Below are positions 56,679-64,000 of a stretch of DNA of 64,000 bases, in pieces (the first letter of the stretch is position 1; each line of letters starts with the position of its first letter). Source of the stretch: Halopseudomonas pelagia CL-AP6 (GTDB lineage Bacteria > Pseudomonadota > Gammaproteobacteria > Pseudomonadales > Pseudomonadaceae); NCBI RefSeq assembly GCF_000410875.1, contig NZ_AROI01000008.1, forward strand, positions 168,402 to 232,401. The letters are read 5' to 3'. The notes below the pieces were generated by a model. It ran no database searches, was not told the origin of the DNA, and saw only the letters and a list, made by a program, of their open reading frames with translations. Position numbers and translations under genes: made by a program.

Positions 56679-57662
56679 TCAGTCCCGATCAACGCCCTGG
56701 GCCTTGTAGCGCGCCGGCGTCACACCCTGCCAACGACGGAAGGCACGGACGAAGGCATTCTCGTCGGAAAAGCCCAGTTGCTCGGCGATATCTGCAACAC
56801 GTCGATCCGCCTGCAAAGCATCGCAGGCAATCTGCTGTTGCACGCTCTCGCGCAGGCTCTTGAATGACAGCCCTTCCTCGGCCAGCTTGCGGTTCAAATG
56901 CCGGCCACTGAGCTCCAGTTGTTCGGCAATACGTTCCTTGCCCCAGCGCGGATGCGTTCTGACCAATTGCTGCACACGCGCACTCAGGCTGTGCTGCCCC
57001 AGGGCACTAAGCGTCTGATCGGCCAGCCGGCGCAGATGCTCGCGCAGCGCGCTGTTGGCCTGTATCTGCGACAGCGCCAGTTGCCGGACGGGAAAGCCCA
57101 GATGATTGCAGGGCGCATTGAAATACAGCGGGCAATCGATCAGTTGCCGATAGTCCTCCAACGGCGCAAGGGGGCTGTGGGCGAACCAGATGCCGCTCGG
57201 CTGAAAGCGCCCGCCCGTGGCCCAGCGCGTCAGCTTAAACATACTCGCCATCACCGCTTCGACCCGCTCAGGCTGACGCACCGACAGGTGCGGTTGATAG
57301 TCGATGTATACCTGTTCAGCCTTTCGATGCAGTTGAAACTCACCGCCATCACCAATCACCGGCGCGTATTCGATCAACTCTTCCAGTGCCTCGCCCAGAG
57401 TGTCGCAGGTCACTAGCAGCATGCCGACGCTATCCAGATGCCCGACCTGAATCTCCAACCCCAGGCGCAGCCCGGCAAGCGGGTCGCCGCTAGCGCTGCA
57501 AAACGCCTCCCACAACTCATCCTGCCAGCTCAAGGGCACGCGCTCGGCATGCCGCAAACGCTCGGTCAACTCAATAGGCAATACCAGCCCCATACGCTCG
57601 GCGCTCTGCACAATGGCCTGGCCGTAGCGCGGGGTGACACTCTGTTCGGCGGAATCCGTCAT
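56679..57662 (-). CDS. AraC family transcriptional regulator
   Basis: A 327-residue regulator with an N-terminal arabinose-binding-like (OruR/ArgR type) domain to about residue 200 and a C-terminal double helix-turn-helix ending DIAEQLGFSDENAFVRAFRRWQGVTPARYK. It diverges from the FMO operon at 58008 and is its likely activator. The inducer is unknown. Confidence 0.9.
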   Translation of the reverse strand: MTDSAEQSVTPRYGQAIVQSAERMGLVLPIELTERLRHAERVPLSWQDELWEAFCSASGDPLAGLRLGLEIQVGHLDSVGMLLVTCDTLGEALEELIEYAPVIGDGGEFQLHRKAEQVYIDYQPHLSVRQPERVEAVMASMFKLTRWATGGRFQPSGIWFAHSPLAPLEDYRQLIDCPLYFNAPCNHLGFPVRQLALSQIQANSALREHLRRLADQTLSALGQHSLSARVQQLVRTHPRWGKERIAEQLELSGRHLNRKLAEEGLSFKSLRESVQQQIACDALQADRRVADIAEQLGFSDENAFVRAFRRWQGVTPARYKAQGVDRD

Positions 57663-57820
57663 GGCCTGAATTGCTGGTCCTTTGTCCCGTTTGGTGCGAT
57701 ACCGCCCGCAGGCGTTCGACTAGACTCAGGATCATAACCTTGCACAAAGATGCAGGGAACGTTGATTGATTGCACAAGGCTCAGGGATGGGGAAATGCTG
57801 ATATGTACGGAGCCAGACAA

Positions 57821-57930
57821 GCGCTGTTGCCCACCCGCTGTTTCAGACCGTCGATGACCAGGGATGGTCATCGCCGAGCGAACAGGGATGTACTTGTAGC
57901 GCGTCTGGAACAGCGGGTGGGCAATAGCGC
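57821..57930. repeat. Long hairpin element, Pseudomonas-type intergenic repeat
   Basis: Two 28-bp arms (57821-57848 and 57903-57930) match as an inverted repeat at 26 of 28 positions and enclose a second hairpin, GATGACCA-ggga-TGGTCATC (57853-57872). The rest of the 345-bp gap 57663-58007 carries no gene; the open frame across the element is likely spurious. It resembles REP- or MITE-like elements recurring in pseudomonad genomes and lies in the leader of the FMO gene. Confidence 0.7.
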
Positions 57931-57978
57931 CACCACCCGAGCCTTCCAATCAGCATTTCCCATACGCGCCAAAGCCAC

Positions 57979-57995
57979 AACAACAAGAACAACAA
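57979..57995 (+). promoter_or_regulatory. Hfq/Crc CA-motif at the FMO ribosome binding site
   Basis: AACAACAAGAACAACAA contains several AANAANAA units and abuts the AAGAGGAA ribosome binding site of the gene at 58008. In Pseudomonas such CA motifs bind Hfq with Crc and block translation when preferred carbon sources are present. Confidence 0.65.
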
Positions 57996-58007
57996 GAGGA
58001 AACACCC

Positions 58008-59336
58008 ATGTACGCTGTCATTGGAGCTGGCCCAATGGGCCTGGCCGCCGCCCGCAATCTGCAGAAGCAGGGCATCGCCTTCATCGGTTTTGAGCTGCAC
58101 GACGACGTCGGCGGGCTGTGGGACATTGATAACCCGCACAGCACCATGTACGACACCGCGCACCTGATCTCCTCCAAACGCATGACCGAGTTCAGCGAAT
58201 TTCCGATGCGCGAATCGGTGGCCTTCTATCCGCATCACAGCGAACTGCGCCGTTACTTTCGCGACTTCGCCGAGCATTTCTACCTCAAGGCCCATTACGA
58301 ATTTTCCACCCGCGTCATCAGCATGGAACCCGAAGGCAGCGGCTGGCGAGTGGTCAGTGAATGCAACGGCGAGCAGCAATCACGCCTGTTCGACGGCGTG
58401 CTGATCGCCAATGGCACCCTGCATACGCCGAACATGCCAGCACTGCCTGGTGAGTTTGCCGGTGAACTGATGCACTCGTCCGCGTATCGCAGCCCCGCAG
58501 TATTCAACGGCAAGCGCGTGTTGATCGTCGGCTGCGGCAACTCCGGTGCAGACATTGCCGTGGATGCGGTCCACCACGCCGCCTCGGTGGATATCAGCCT
58601 GCGCCGCGGTTACTACTTCCTGCCCAAATTCATCAAGGGTCGGCCCACTGACACCCTCGGCGGCAAGCTCAAGCTGCCGCGCCCACTGAAGCAGCGCCTG
58701 GATGCAGCCATGATCCGCATGATCATCGGCAAACCCTCTGATTATGGCCTGCCGGACCCGGATTACCGCATGTATGAATCGCACCCGGTAGTCAATTCGC
58801 TGGTGCTGCATCACCTGGGCCATGGCGACATACAGCCGCGCCGCGACATCCGCCAGATCGACGGCAATACCGTGACCTTCAGCGACGGCGAAAGCGCCGA
58901 CTATGACCTGATCCTGATGGCCACCGGATACCTGCTCGACTATCCCTTTATCGACCGTGCGCACCTGAACTGGCCGGCCGGCCAGGACGCGCCGCAGCTG
59001 TATATGAACGTATTTCATCCGCAGTACGACAACCTGTTTATGATGGGCATGATCGAGGCCGCAGGCTTAGGTTGGGAAGGGCGCAATCAGCAGGCCAGAC
59101 TGGTGGCGCTGTTTATTCGCGAGCAGCAGCGTAATAGCGCCGCCGCAAACACCTTCAGACAGATCAAGCAGGCGCGGGCAGGGGCCAATCTGGATGGTGG
59201 CTACGATTACATCAAGCTTGCGCGCATGGCTTATTACGTCAACAAGGACGCCTACCTGCAAGCGCTCAAGACCCATATCGACGAACTGGAAGCACCACCA
59301 GCCGAACCCACTGTAGCCAAAGCGGCCAACGCATGA
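58008..59336 (+). CDS. Flavin-containing monooxygenase
   Basis: A 442-residue FAD/NADPH monooxygenase. The FAD loop GAGPMG is at residues 6-11, the FMO signature F-x-G-x-x-x-H-x-x-x-Y spans residues 150-160 (FAGELMHSSAY), and the NADPH loop GCGNSG follows at about 175. The Y rather than W separates it from type I Baeyer-Villiger enzymes by the usual rule. It would oxygenate a soft nucleophile or a ketone. It overlaps the transporter gene by 4 bp. Confidence 0.88.
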   Translation: MYAVIGAGPMGLAAARNLQKQGIAFIGFELHDDVGGLWDIDNPHSTMYDTAHLISSKRMTEFSEFPMRESVAFYPHHSELRRYFRDFAEHFYLKAHYEFSTRVISMEPEGSGWRVVSECNGEQQSRLFDGVLIANGTLHTPNMPALPGEFAGELMHSSAYRSPAVFNGKRVLIVGCGNSGADIAVDAVHHAASVDISLRRGYYFLPKFIKGRPTDTLGGKLKLPRPLKQRLDAAMIRMIIGKPSDYGLPDPDYRMYESHPVVNSLVLHHLGHGDIQPRRDIRQIDGNTVTFSDGESADYDLILMATGYLLDYPFIDRAHLNWPAGQDAPQLYMNVFHPQYDNLFMMGMIEAAGLGWEGRNQQARLVALFIREQQRNSAAANTFRQIKQARAGANLDGGYDYIKLARMAYYVNKDAYLQALKTHIDELEAPPAEPTVAKAANA

Positions 59337-60226
59337 CCGGCGCACTGCCGATCCAGTTCGACCCGGCGAGTCTGATTCTGCTGAACGTCATCATGGCCTG
59401 CATGATGTTTGGTGTATCCCTGAGCCTACGGCTGGAAGATTTCAAACGTATCGCGCTGGCGCCCGTTGCTCCGGTAGCCGGTCTGATCGCGCAGTTTCTG
59501 CTGCTGCCGCTAGCCACCTGCCTGTTCACCTGGGCGCTGAAGATCGATGCAGAACTGGCACTGGGCATGATTCTGGTCGCCTCCTGCCCGGGCGGCAGTT
59601 TTTCCAACATCATGACCTGGCTAGCCAAGGGCAATGTCGCCGTCTCGGTGAGCATGACTGCGGTATCCAGTCTGGCGGCCACGGTACTTACGCCGCTGAA
59701 CTTCGCCTTCTACGGCTGGCTGAACCCGCATACCCGCGAGTATCTGACGCAGATCACCCTAGAACCAGGCGGGATTCTACTGTTGGTATTGTTGGTGTTG
59801 GCGCTGCCGTTGGTGCTGGGCATGACTACTGGGCGCAAATTGCCCGAACTGGTCGCACGCAGTGAAAAACCGCTGCGTATCGCCTCGCTGCTGGTGTTTC
59901 TGGGTTTTGTCGGCATCGCCTTTTTCAACAACTTCGGGCTGTTTATCGAACGCTTTCACAGCTTTTTCTGGCTGGTGGTGGTGCACAACCTGCTCGCGTT
60001 GTCACTGGGTTACGGCATGGCACTGCTGCTCAAGCTACCGGTACCCGATCGCCGCGCCGTAACCATGGAAGTCGGCATCCAGAACTCCGGCCTGGGCCTG
60101 GTCATCCTCTTCACCTTCTTCCCCGAAGCCGGCGGCATGATGCTGATTACTGCCTTCTGGGGCGTCTGGCATCTGGTTTCCGGTCTGACTCTTTCACACA
60201 TCTGGGCGCGCACCGCACATGACTAA
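59333..60226 (+). CDS. Bile acid:sodium symporter family transporter
   Basis: A 297-residue BASS/SBF membrane protein with about nine or ten spans and the conserved SCPGGSFSNIMTWLAKGN and GIQNSGLGLV segments. It probably imports an organic anion that the FMO or the SDRs process. Its end overlaps the next gene by 8 bp. Confidence 0.88.
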   Translation: MTGALPIQFDPASLILLNVIMACMMFGVSLSLRLEDFKRIALAPVAPVAGLIAQFLLLPLATCLFTWALKIDAELALGMILVASCPGGSFSNIMTWLAKGNVAVSVSMTAVSSLAATVLTPLNFAFYGWLNPHTREYLTQITLEPGGILLLVLLVLALPLVLGMTTGRKLPELVARSEKPLRIASLLVFLGFVGIAFFNNFGLFIERFHSFFWLVVVHNLLALSLGYGMALLLKLPVPDRRAVTMEVGIQNSGLGLVILFTFFPEAGGMMLITAFWGVWHLVSGLTLSHIWARTAHD

Positions 60227-61148
60227 ACGCATTCTGATCACCGGCGCCGCCGGCTACATTGGCCATCAACTGGGCAACCGGCTGGCCGCCCATTATCACG
60301 TGATCGGCACCGACATTCGCGCCCGCGATGATCTGGCCTTCCCCGTTCAGGTACTGGATGTGCGCGATCCTAGGCTGGCCAGGGTGCTTGAGGAAGATGG
60401 CATCACGCACGTGGTACACCTGGCCTCGATTCTTCAAGCCTCGAAGGATCGGGCGCGGGATTTCGATATCGACGTCAACGGCACGCGCAATGTGCTGGAG
60501 TGCTGCATTAAGGCCGGGGTAAAGCACCTGACCGTGACCAGCTCCGGTGCCGCCTACGGCTACTACGCCGACAACCCAGAGTGGATCGACGAACAGGACG
60601 CCCTGCGCGGCAATCCCGAGTTCGCCTACTCCGATCACAAACGGCAGATCGAAGAACTGCTGGCAACCTACCGCCAGCAACACCCCGAGCTAAAGCAACT
60701 GATTTTCCGCCCCGGCACCGTGCTGGGCAAGGACACGCGCAATCAGATCACCAATCTGTTTATGGCACCGCGCATTCTGGCGCTCAAGGGCAGCGACTCG
60801 CCCTTCGTGTTCATCTGGGACGAAGACGTCATCGGCGCGATGGAAATGGGGCTGCGCGAAGACAAGAGCGGCATTTACAATATGGCTGGCGACGGCGCGC
60901 TAACCATGGCCGAGATCGCCAAGCGGCTGAACAAGCCGCTGCTGACGCTGCCGGTATGGCTGGTCAAAGCCGGCCTGCAAATCGCCCAGTGGCGCGGCAA
61001 ACCCACCAGCCCAGCACAGGTCAATTTTCTGCGCTACCGGCCCGTGTTGAGCAATCGACGTTTGAAGGAAGAATTCGGCTACCCGCTAAGCAAAACCTCC
61101 GCCGAAACCTTTGAGTATTTTGTTGAATGCAATCGCCTGCGGCGCTAA
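60219..61148 (+). CDS. NAD-dependent epimerase/dehydratase (extended SDR)
   Basis: A 309-residue extended SDR with GAAGYIGHQLG near the start, HLASILQASKD and the catalytic YSDHK. It is the third gene of the FMO operon. The substrate may be a sugar nucleotide or a ketone/alcohol; sequence alone cannot tell. Confidence 0.87.
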   Translation: MTKRILITGAAGYIGHQLGNRLAAHYHVIGTDIRARDDLAFPVQVLDVRDPRLARVLEEDGITHVVHLASILQASKDRARDFDIDVNGTRNVLECCIKAGVKHLTVTSSGAAYGYYADNPEWIDEQDALRGNPEFAYSDHKRQIEELLATYRQQHPELKQLIFRPGTVLGKDTRNQITNLFMAPRILALKGSDSPFVFIWDEDVIGAMEMGLREDKSGIYNMAGDGALTMAEIAKRLNKPLLTLPVWLVKAGLQIAQWRGKPTSPAQVNFLRYRPVLSNRRLKEEFGYPLSKTSAETFEYFVECNRLRR

Positions 61149-61152
61149 AAAA

Positions 61153-61273
61153 AGCGGCAAGCGGCAAGCGGCAAGCTTTCAGGATGCGTTACTTGTCCCG
61201 GTAGCCAAGCCAAATATCAGAACGTTTCCAATTAACTTACCAGCAGCTCGGTCTGCTCTAATCTTGCCGCTTG
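61153..61273. repeat. Short AAGCGGC repeats with an inverted copy
   Basis: Just after the stop, AAGCGGC is repeated three times in tandem, and an inverted copy (CTTGCCGCTTG) lies about 105 bp on at about 61263. The two can pair as a large stem. The gap holds no other visible signal. Confidence 0.55.
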
Positions 61274-61312
61274 CAGCTTAAAGCCTGCAACTGGCGGCCA
61301 ACGGGAGCCCCC

Positions 61313-62098
61313 ATGCACGTTATTTTGATCACCGGCGCCGCCTCCGGTCTGGGCTGGGCCATGGCCCAACATTGGTTCGCCGCCGGCCACAGCTTGGTAC
61401 TGGCCGACATCGACGAAAGCGGCCTGAAGAACCGAGCCGCAGAACTGAATAATCCCGAACGGGTGCTGACGGTCACCTGCGATATCACTCGCGCCGCGGA
61501 TATTCATTTCCTGATCGACGAGACCCGTGCGCGCTTCGGCCAGCTGGATGTGCTGGTCAACAACGCCGGCATTACCCATCGCTCGCCGGCACATCAGACC
61601 GACCCTGCAGTGTTTCGCAAAGTCATGGCGGTGAACTGGCAAGGTCCGGTCGAGCTGACCCTGGCCGCGCTGCCGCTGCTACGCGAGTCCGCCGGGCAGA
61701 TCATTTGCATTGGCTCCATGGCCGGCTGGATGCCGGTGCCCGGCCGCGCCGCCTATTGCGCCGCCAAGGCCGCATTAACACAGTTTTTTGAAGTGTTGCG
61801 CCTGGAACTGGAAGCCGACGGTATTCATATTCTGATGGCCTACCCGAGCTTTCTCGACACGCCAATCGAAAACCACGCCCTGGGCAAGGACGGCAGCACC
61901 GCCAAACATCCTCGCTCTATGGTCGGCGGCATGCGCAGCGCCGAGTGGATGGCTGAACTGATCGACACCAGCCTGCAGCAGCGCAAACGCTGGATACTGC
62001 CAGAGCCGGTATCGCGCTTCGGCAGCCTGCTCTGGCGCATCGCCCCTGCCCTGTACCTGCGCCAGGTGCGCAAGCGCTTTGCCGATGAGTTACGCTAA
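61313..62098 (+). CDS. Short-chain dehydrogenase
   Basis: A 261-residue classical SDR with TGAASGLGWA, NNAG, and catalytic YCAAK in GRAAYCAAKAALTQFF. ATG at 61313 has GGGAG upstream; the frame from 61271 reads through the repeat. It probably continues the function of the FMO/BASS/SDR operon. Confidence 0.88.
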   Translation: MHVILITGAASGLGWAMAQHWFAAGHSLVLADIDESGLKNRAAELNNPERVLTVTCDITRAADIHFLIDETRARFGQLDVLVNNAGITHRSPAHQTDPAVFRKVMAVNWQGPVELTLAALPLLRESAGQIICIGSMAGWMPVPGRAAYCAAKAALTQFFEVLRLELEADGIHILMAYPSFLDTPIENHALGKDGSTAKHPRSMVGGMRSAEWMAELIDTSLQQRKRWILPEPVSRFGSLLWRIAPALYLRQVRKRFADELR

Positions 62099-62104
62099 CA
62101 GCAT

Positions 62105-62405
62105 GCCGCGCCTCAACACCCCGACTCTCCCGGAAAGTCGAGTTCCACCTCGACCTTGGGCGGTTGGTGGCAAGTGCGCTGGCCGAGGTGGAACTCGGCC
62201 GTCCCGGGAGGGGATTGGTTTTGCTGGGAAGGTCGAGTTCCACCTCGACCAGCAATGCCCGCAGCCACCCATAATGGCCGAGGTAAAGCTCAGCCCTCCC
62301 GGAAGGGGGGTTGGTTTTGCTGGGAAGGTCGAGTTCCATCTCGACCAGCTCTGCCCGCAACCACCCAAATGGCCGAGACAGAGCTCAGCCCTCCCGGCCA
62401 CGCCA
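62105..62405. repeat. Degenerate 96-bp tandem repeat
   Basis: The 334-bp gap 62099-62432 holds about three copies of a unit; TTGGTTTTGCTGGGAAGG recurs at 62215 and 62311, a 96-bp period. Each unit has the hairpin GGTCGAG-N6-CTCGACC. The first copy is diverged and partly inverted. Open frames across it are spurious, rich in Arg and Pro. The function is unknown; it may be a REP-like cluster or transcription brake. Confidence 0.65.
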
Positions 62406-62432
62406 TGATCACTATCCGAATAAGGCTTAACC

Positions 62433-63179
62433 ATGCTGCTTGATCCCTGGATCTGGATCGGCGTTTTTATCTTGCTGGCCTACACCGTTGAAGCCATCAC
62501 CGGCTTCGGCAGCCTGGTCATCGCCCTGTCACTGGGTGCACTGCTGCTGCCGCTGTCGCAGCTGATCCCGGTCATGATCGCGCTGAACGTGCTGATGAGC
62601 GGCTATATGGCCTGGCGCAACCGCCGGCATATTCACTGGCCCACGCTGCTGAAACTGATACTGCCACTGATGCTGTTCGGCACCCTAGCCGGCTATGTGC
62701 TGCGACCCTGGCTGGGCGATCAATTGCTCAAAGCCGCCTTTGGGGTGCTGGTGCTGTGGTTCTCCAGCCGTGAGCTATGGCGCATGTACCACAAACATAC
62801 CGTGCATGCGCATCCGCCGATACTGAGCCGAGTGCTGACCTTCGGTGCCGGCATTACCCACGGCCTATTCGCCTCCGGTGGGCCGCTGCTGGTCTACGCC
62901 ATGGCCGGCACCTCACTGAACAAAAGCCATCTACGCGCCACCCTGCTCAGCGTCTGGTTCAGCCTCAACTCCTGCCTGTGCGTGATCTTCCTGCTCGACG
63001 GCAGCCTGCTACCCAGCCTGCCAAGAATCGCCGGTTTCGTGCCGCTGCTGGTGGTCGGCGCGCTACTCGGCGAGTTCCTGCATCACCGCCTCAACGAACA
63101 GCGCTTCCGCGTGTTTCTCTACAGCCTGCTGGTGATTTCCGGCACGCTGTTGTTGGGTAAAGCTCTGGTGGATATGTAA
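62433..63179 (+). CDS. TauE/SafE family sulfite exporter-like protein
   Basis: A 248-residue membrane protein with about eight spans and the family pattern AITGFGSLVIALSLGALLLP and a repeated GAGITHGLFASGGPLLVYA. These proteins export sulfite or organosulfur or sulfonate anions; no partner gene is seen here. Confidence 0.88.
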   Translation: MLLDPWIWIGVFILLAYTVEAITGFGSLVIALSLGALLLPLSQLIPVMIALNVLMSGYMAWRNRRHIHWPTLLKLILPLMLFGTLAGYVLRPWLGDQLLKAAFGVLVLWFSSRELWRMYHKHTVHAHPPILSRVLTFGAGITHGLFASGGPLLVYAMAGTSLNKSHLRATLLSVWFSLNSCLCVIFLLDGSLLPSLPRIAGFVPLLVVGALLGEFLHHRLNEQRFRVFLYSLLVISGTLLLGKALVDM

Positions 63180-63619
63180 GTCAAAGCATCGCCAAGGCCA
63201 GTTTTTATCAGGTGCCTACAACTTTGGTGCCTTGCTGCAAAAAGAAGGTTGGCAACCCCGCCCAAAAAGTATCACTATGCCAGTAGCTGCCTAATTGCAG
63301 CCTCTCATCGGTGGCATGGATGCCCGAATTACTTATCAAGACATCCAGACCCACCTGCCTTTGCTAGAGGGCGCGGGGTGCTATGCGGTTTGGTTTGGTT
63401 TGGTTTGGTTTGGTTTGGTTTGGTTTGGTTTGGTTTGGTTATTCGATGTTAGGTGTACACAAAATATCGGAACGGAGCACCACGCTATAAAGAATAAATT
63501 TGCTTGGTACTTAGCTTTCATTCTTAGGGCAATTGGAGTCAATTCAAATGAGCATCAATTCCGCTGCAGAAATGCTCATCTGACCCCAAAGGCGCGTAAT
63601 TCAGATGCGAGGCATATCT
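63180..63619. other. Gene-poor, lower-GC stretch
   Basis: No convincing gene lies here; small open frames overlap the microsatellite at 63387 and lack family features. The base composition drops compared with the rest of the window, which may mark the edge of acquired DNA. Confidence 0.5.
63387..63440. repeat. GGTTT microsatellite, about 10.8 units
   Basis: A pure run of the pentamer GGTTT covers 54 bp with no interruption. The count is liable to change by slippage. Confidence 0.95.
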
Positions 63620-64000
63620 ATGCGATTTTCTGCGCGGCTTGCGGCAAACCAAAAGCTGCCACTCATTCTTGAGGACGCGCCGCGGCCGATGAGAGTTGGT
63701 TACATCAAAGGTATTCTCTGCGACTTTGTCGGTGAAGCAACTGGCTACGGGCAGCAACGCGTCGAGCCTCTAGAGACATTTGAGACACACCACAAATTTA
63801 TAGCGCTGATAAGAGAAGAAGCAGAACCATGGGACTTCGATCAACAAAGCTCATGGGGAGCATTGACTCACCACATTAAGATCTGCGCGTGGAGCGAGTT
63901 CTATGATTTCGTCGAACTCGTCGGCAACCTGCTTATAAAAGCAGATGATGAAATTCCTTTTGACTCGACTAGCCACTTTACAGTAAGCATCCGGTCAGCA
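63620..64000 (+). CDS. Unidentified protein, 5' part
   Basis: ATG at 63620, with GAGG about 8 bp upstream, opens a frame of 127 codons that runs off the window. The start MRFSARLAANQKLPL and the later SSWGALTHHIKICAWSEFYDFVELVG recall N-terminal AbiJ/HEPN-associated domains, but I cannot assign it. GC is clearly lower than in neighbours, which suggests transfer. It is soluble with no signal peptide. Confidence 0.6.
   Translation, partial: MRFSARLAANQKLPLILEDAPRPMRVGYIKGILCDFVGEATGYGQQRVEPLETFETHHKFIALIREEAEPWDFDQQSSWGALTHHIKICAWSEFYDFVELVGNLLIKADDEIPFDSTSHFTVSIRSA

Noticed and set aside
57853..57872. TGACCA-N4-TGGTCA as a RutR operator
   Set aside because: The spacing is 2 bp too long and it is the inner stem of a larger repeat element outside the nucleobase units.
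57770..58093. 107-codon frame across the hairpin element
   Set aside because: It reads through an inverted repeat and into the FMO gene in another frame; such peptides are common repeat artefacts.
62079..62443. Open frames in the 96-bp repeats
   Set aside because: They repeat the same Arg/Pro-rich peptide with each unit and lack ribosome binding sites.
63295..63672. 125-codon frame across the GGTTT run
   Set aside because: It encodes a simple repeat, has no homology pattern and overlaps the better supported frame at 63620.

Overview
The window looks like chromosomal DNA (GC near 60 %) of a gammaproteobacterium close to Pseudomonas/Halopseudomonas. This rests on the xdhABC/uraD/uraH/guaD/puuD gene set and order, GG-N10-GC sigma-54 promoters, a Crc/Hfq-type CA-rich leader and Pseudomonas-like intergenic repeats. 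The genus is an inference. No rRNA, tRNA, CRISPR array, transposase or phage gene was seen.

Layout. 1-4905: end of an AbrB-type membrane protein, an alpha/beta hydrolase behind a TetR-type palindrome, a DJ-1/PfpI protein and the 5-oxoprolinase operon pxpABC. 5095-31164: purine region, with an orphan BMP binding protein, a TRZ/ATZ deaminase and a 2-oxoglutarate oxygenase that diverge from a shared control region, an NMT1-type ABC transporter, the xanthine-to-allantoin operon xdhABC-uraD-uraH-guaD-puuD, a nucleoside ABC transporter without binding protein, a Tsx-like porin, a RutR-like regulator, two more deaminases and two more 2OG oxygenases. 31291-47067: pyrimidine region, with a WrbA-like flavoprotein, an orphan NMT1 binding protein plus deaminase, rutABCDEF, rutR, a fourth 2OG oxygenase, a complete second nucleoside ABC transporter and a YdfG-like reductase. 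47110-56646: a diiron-rubredoxin fusion with an amidohydrolase, two further NMT1 transporters, a DMT exporter and a CDA-fold guanine deaminase. 56679-64000: an AraC regulator divergent from an FMO/BASS/SDR operon, repeats, a TauE/SafE exporter and a lower-GC stretch holding the 5' end of an unidentified gene.

How it fits together. About 50 kb is devoted to taking up nucleosides and nucleobases and stripping nitrogen from them: six deaminases (plus one amidohydrolase of unknown substrate), five ABC systems, purine oxidation to allantoin and Rut uracil degradation. Twelve sites matching the sigma-54 consensus precede these units. Many are bracketed by a repeated 16-bp dyad resembling the RutR operator (consensus CTGAYCNNNTGGTCAG), and four have an NtrC-like box about 97-142 bp upstream of the -12 element. 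Two divergent genes also share a 40-nt leader element resembling the NMT1 (xanthine) riboswitch. The picture is a nitrogen-starvation regulon silenced by RutR-family repressors and tuned by purine. The most novel part is the recruitment of four isopenicillin-N-synthase-like dioxygenases, perhaps to remove methyl groups from thymine or methylated bases before they enter the Rut or xanthine routes.
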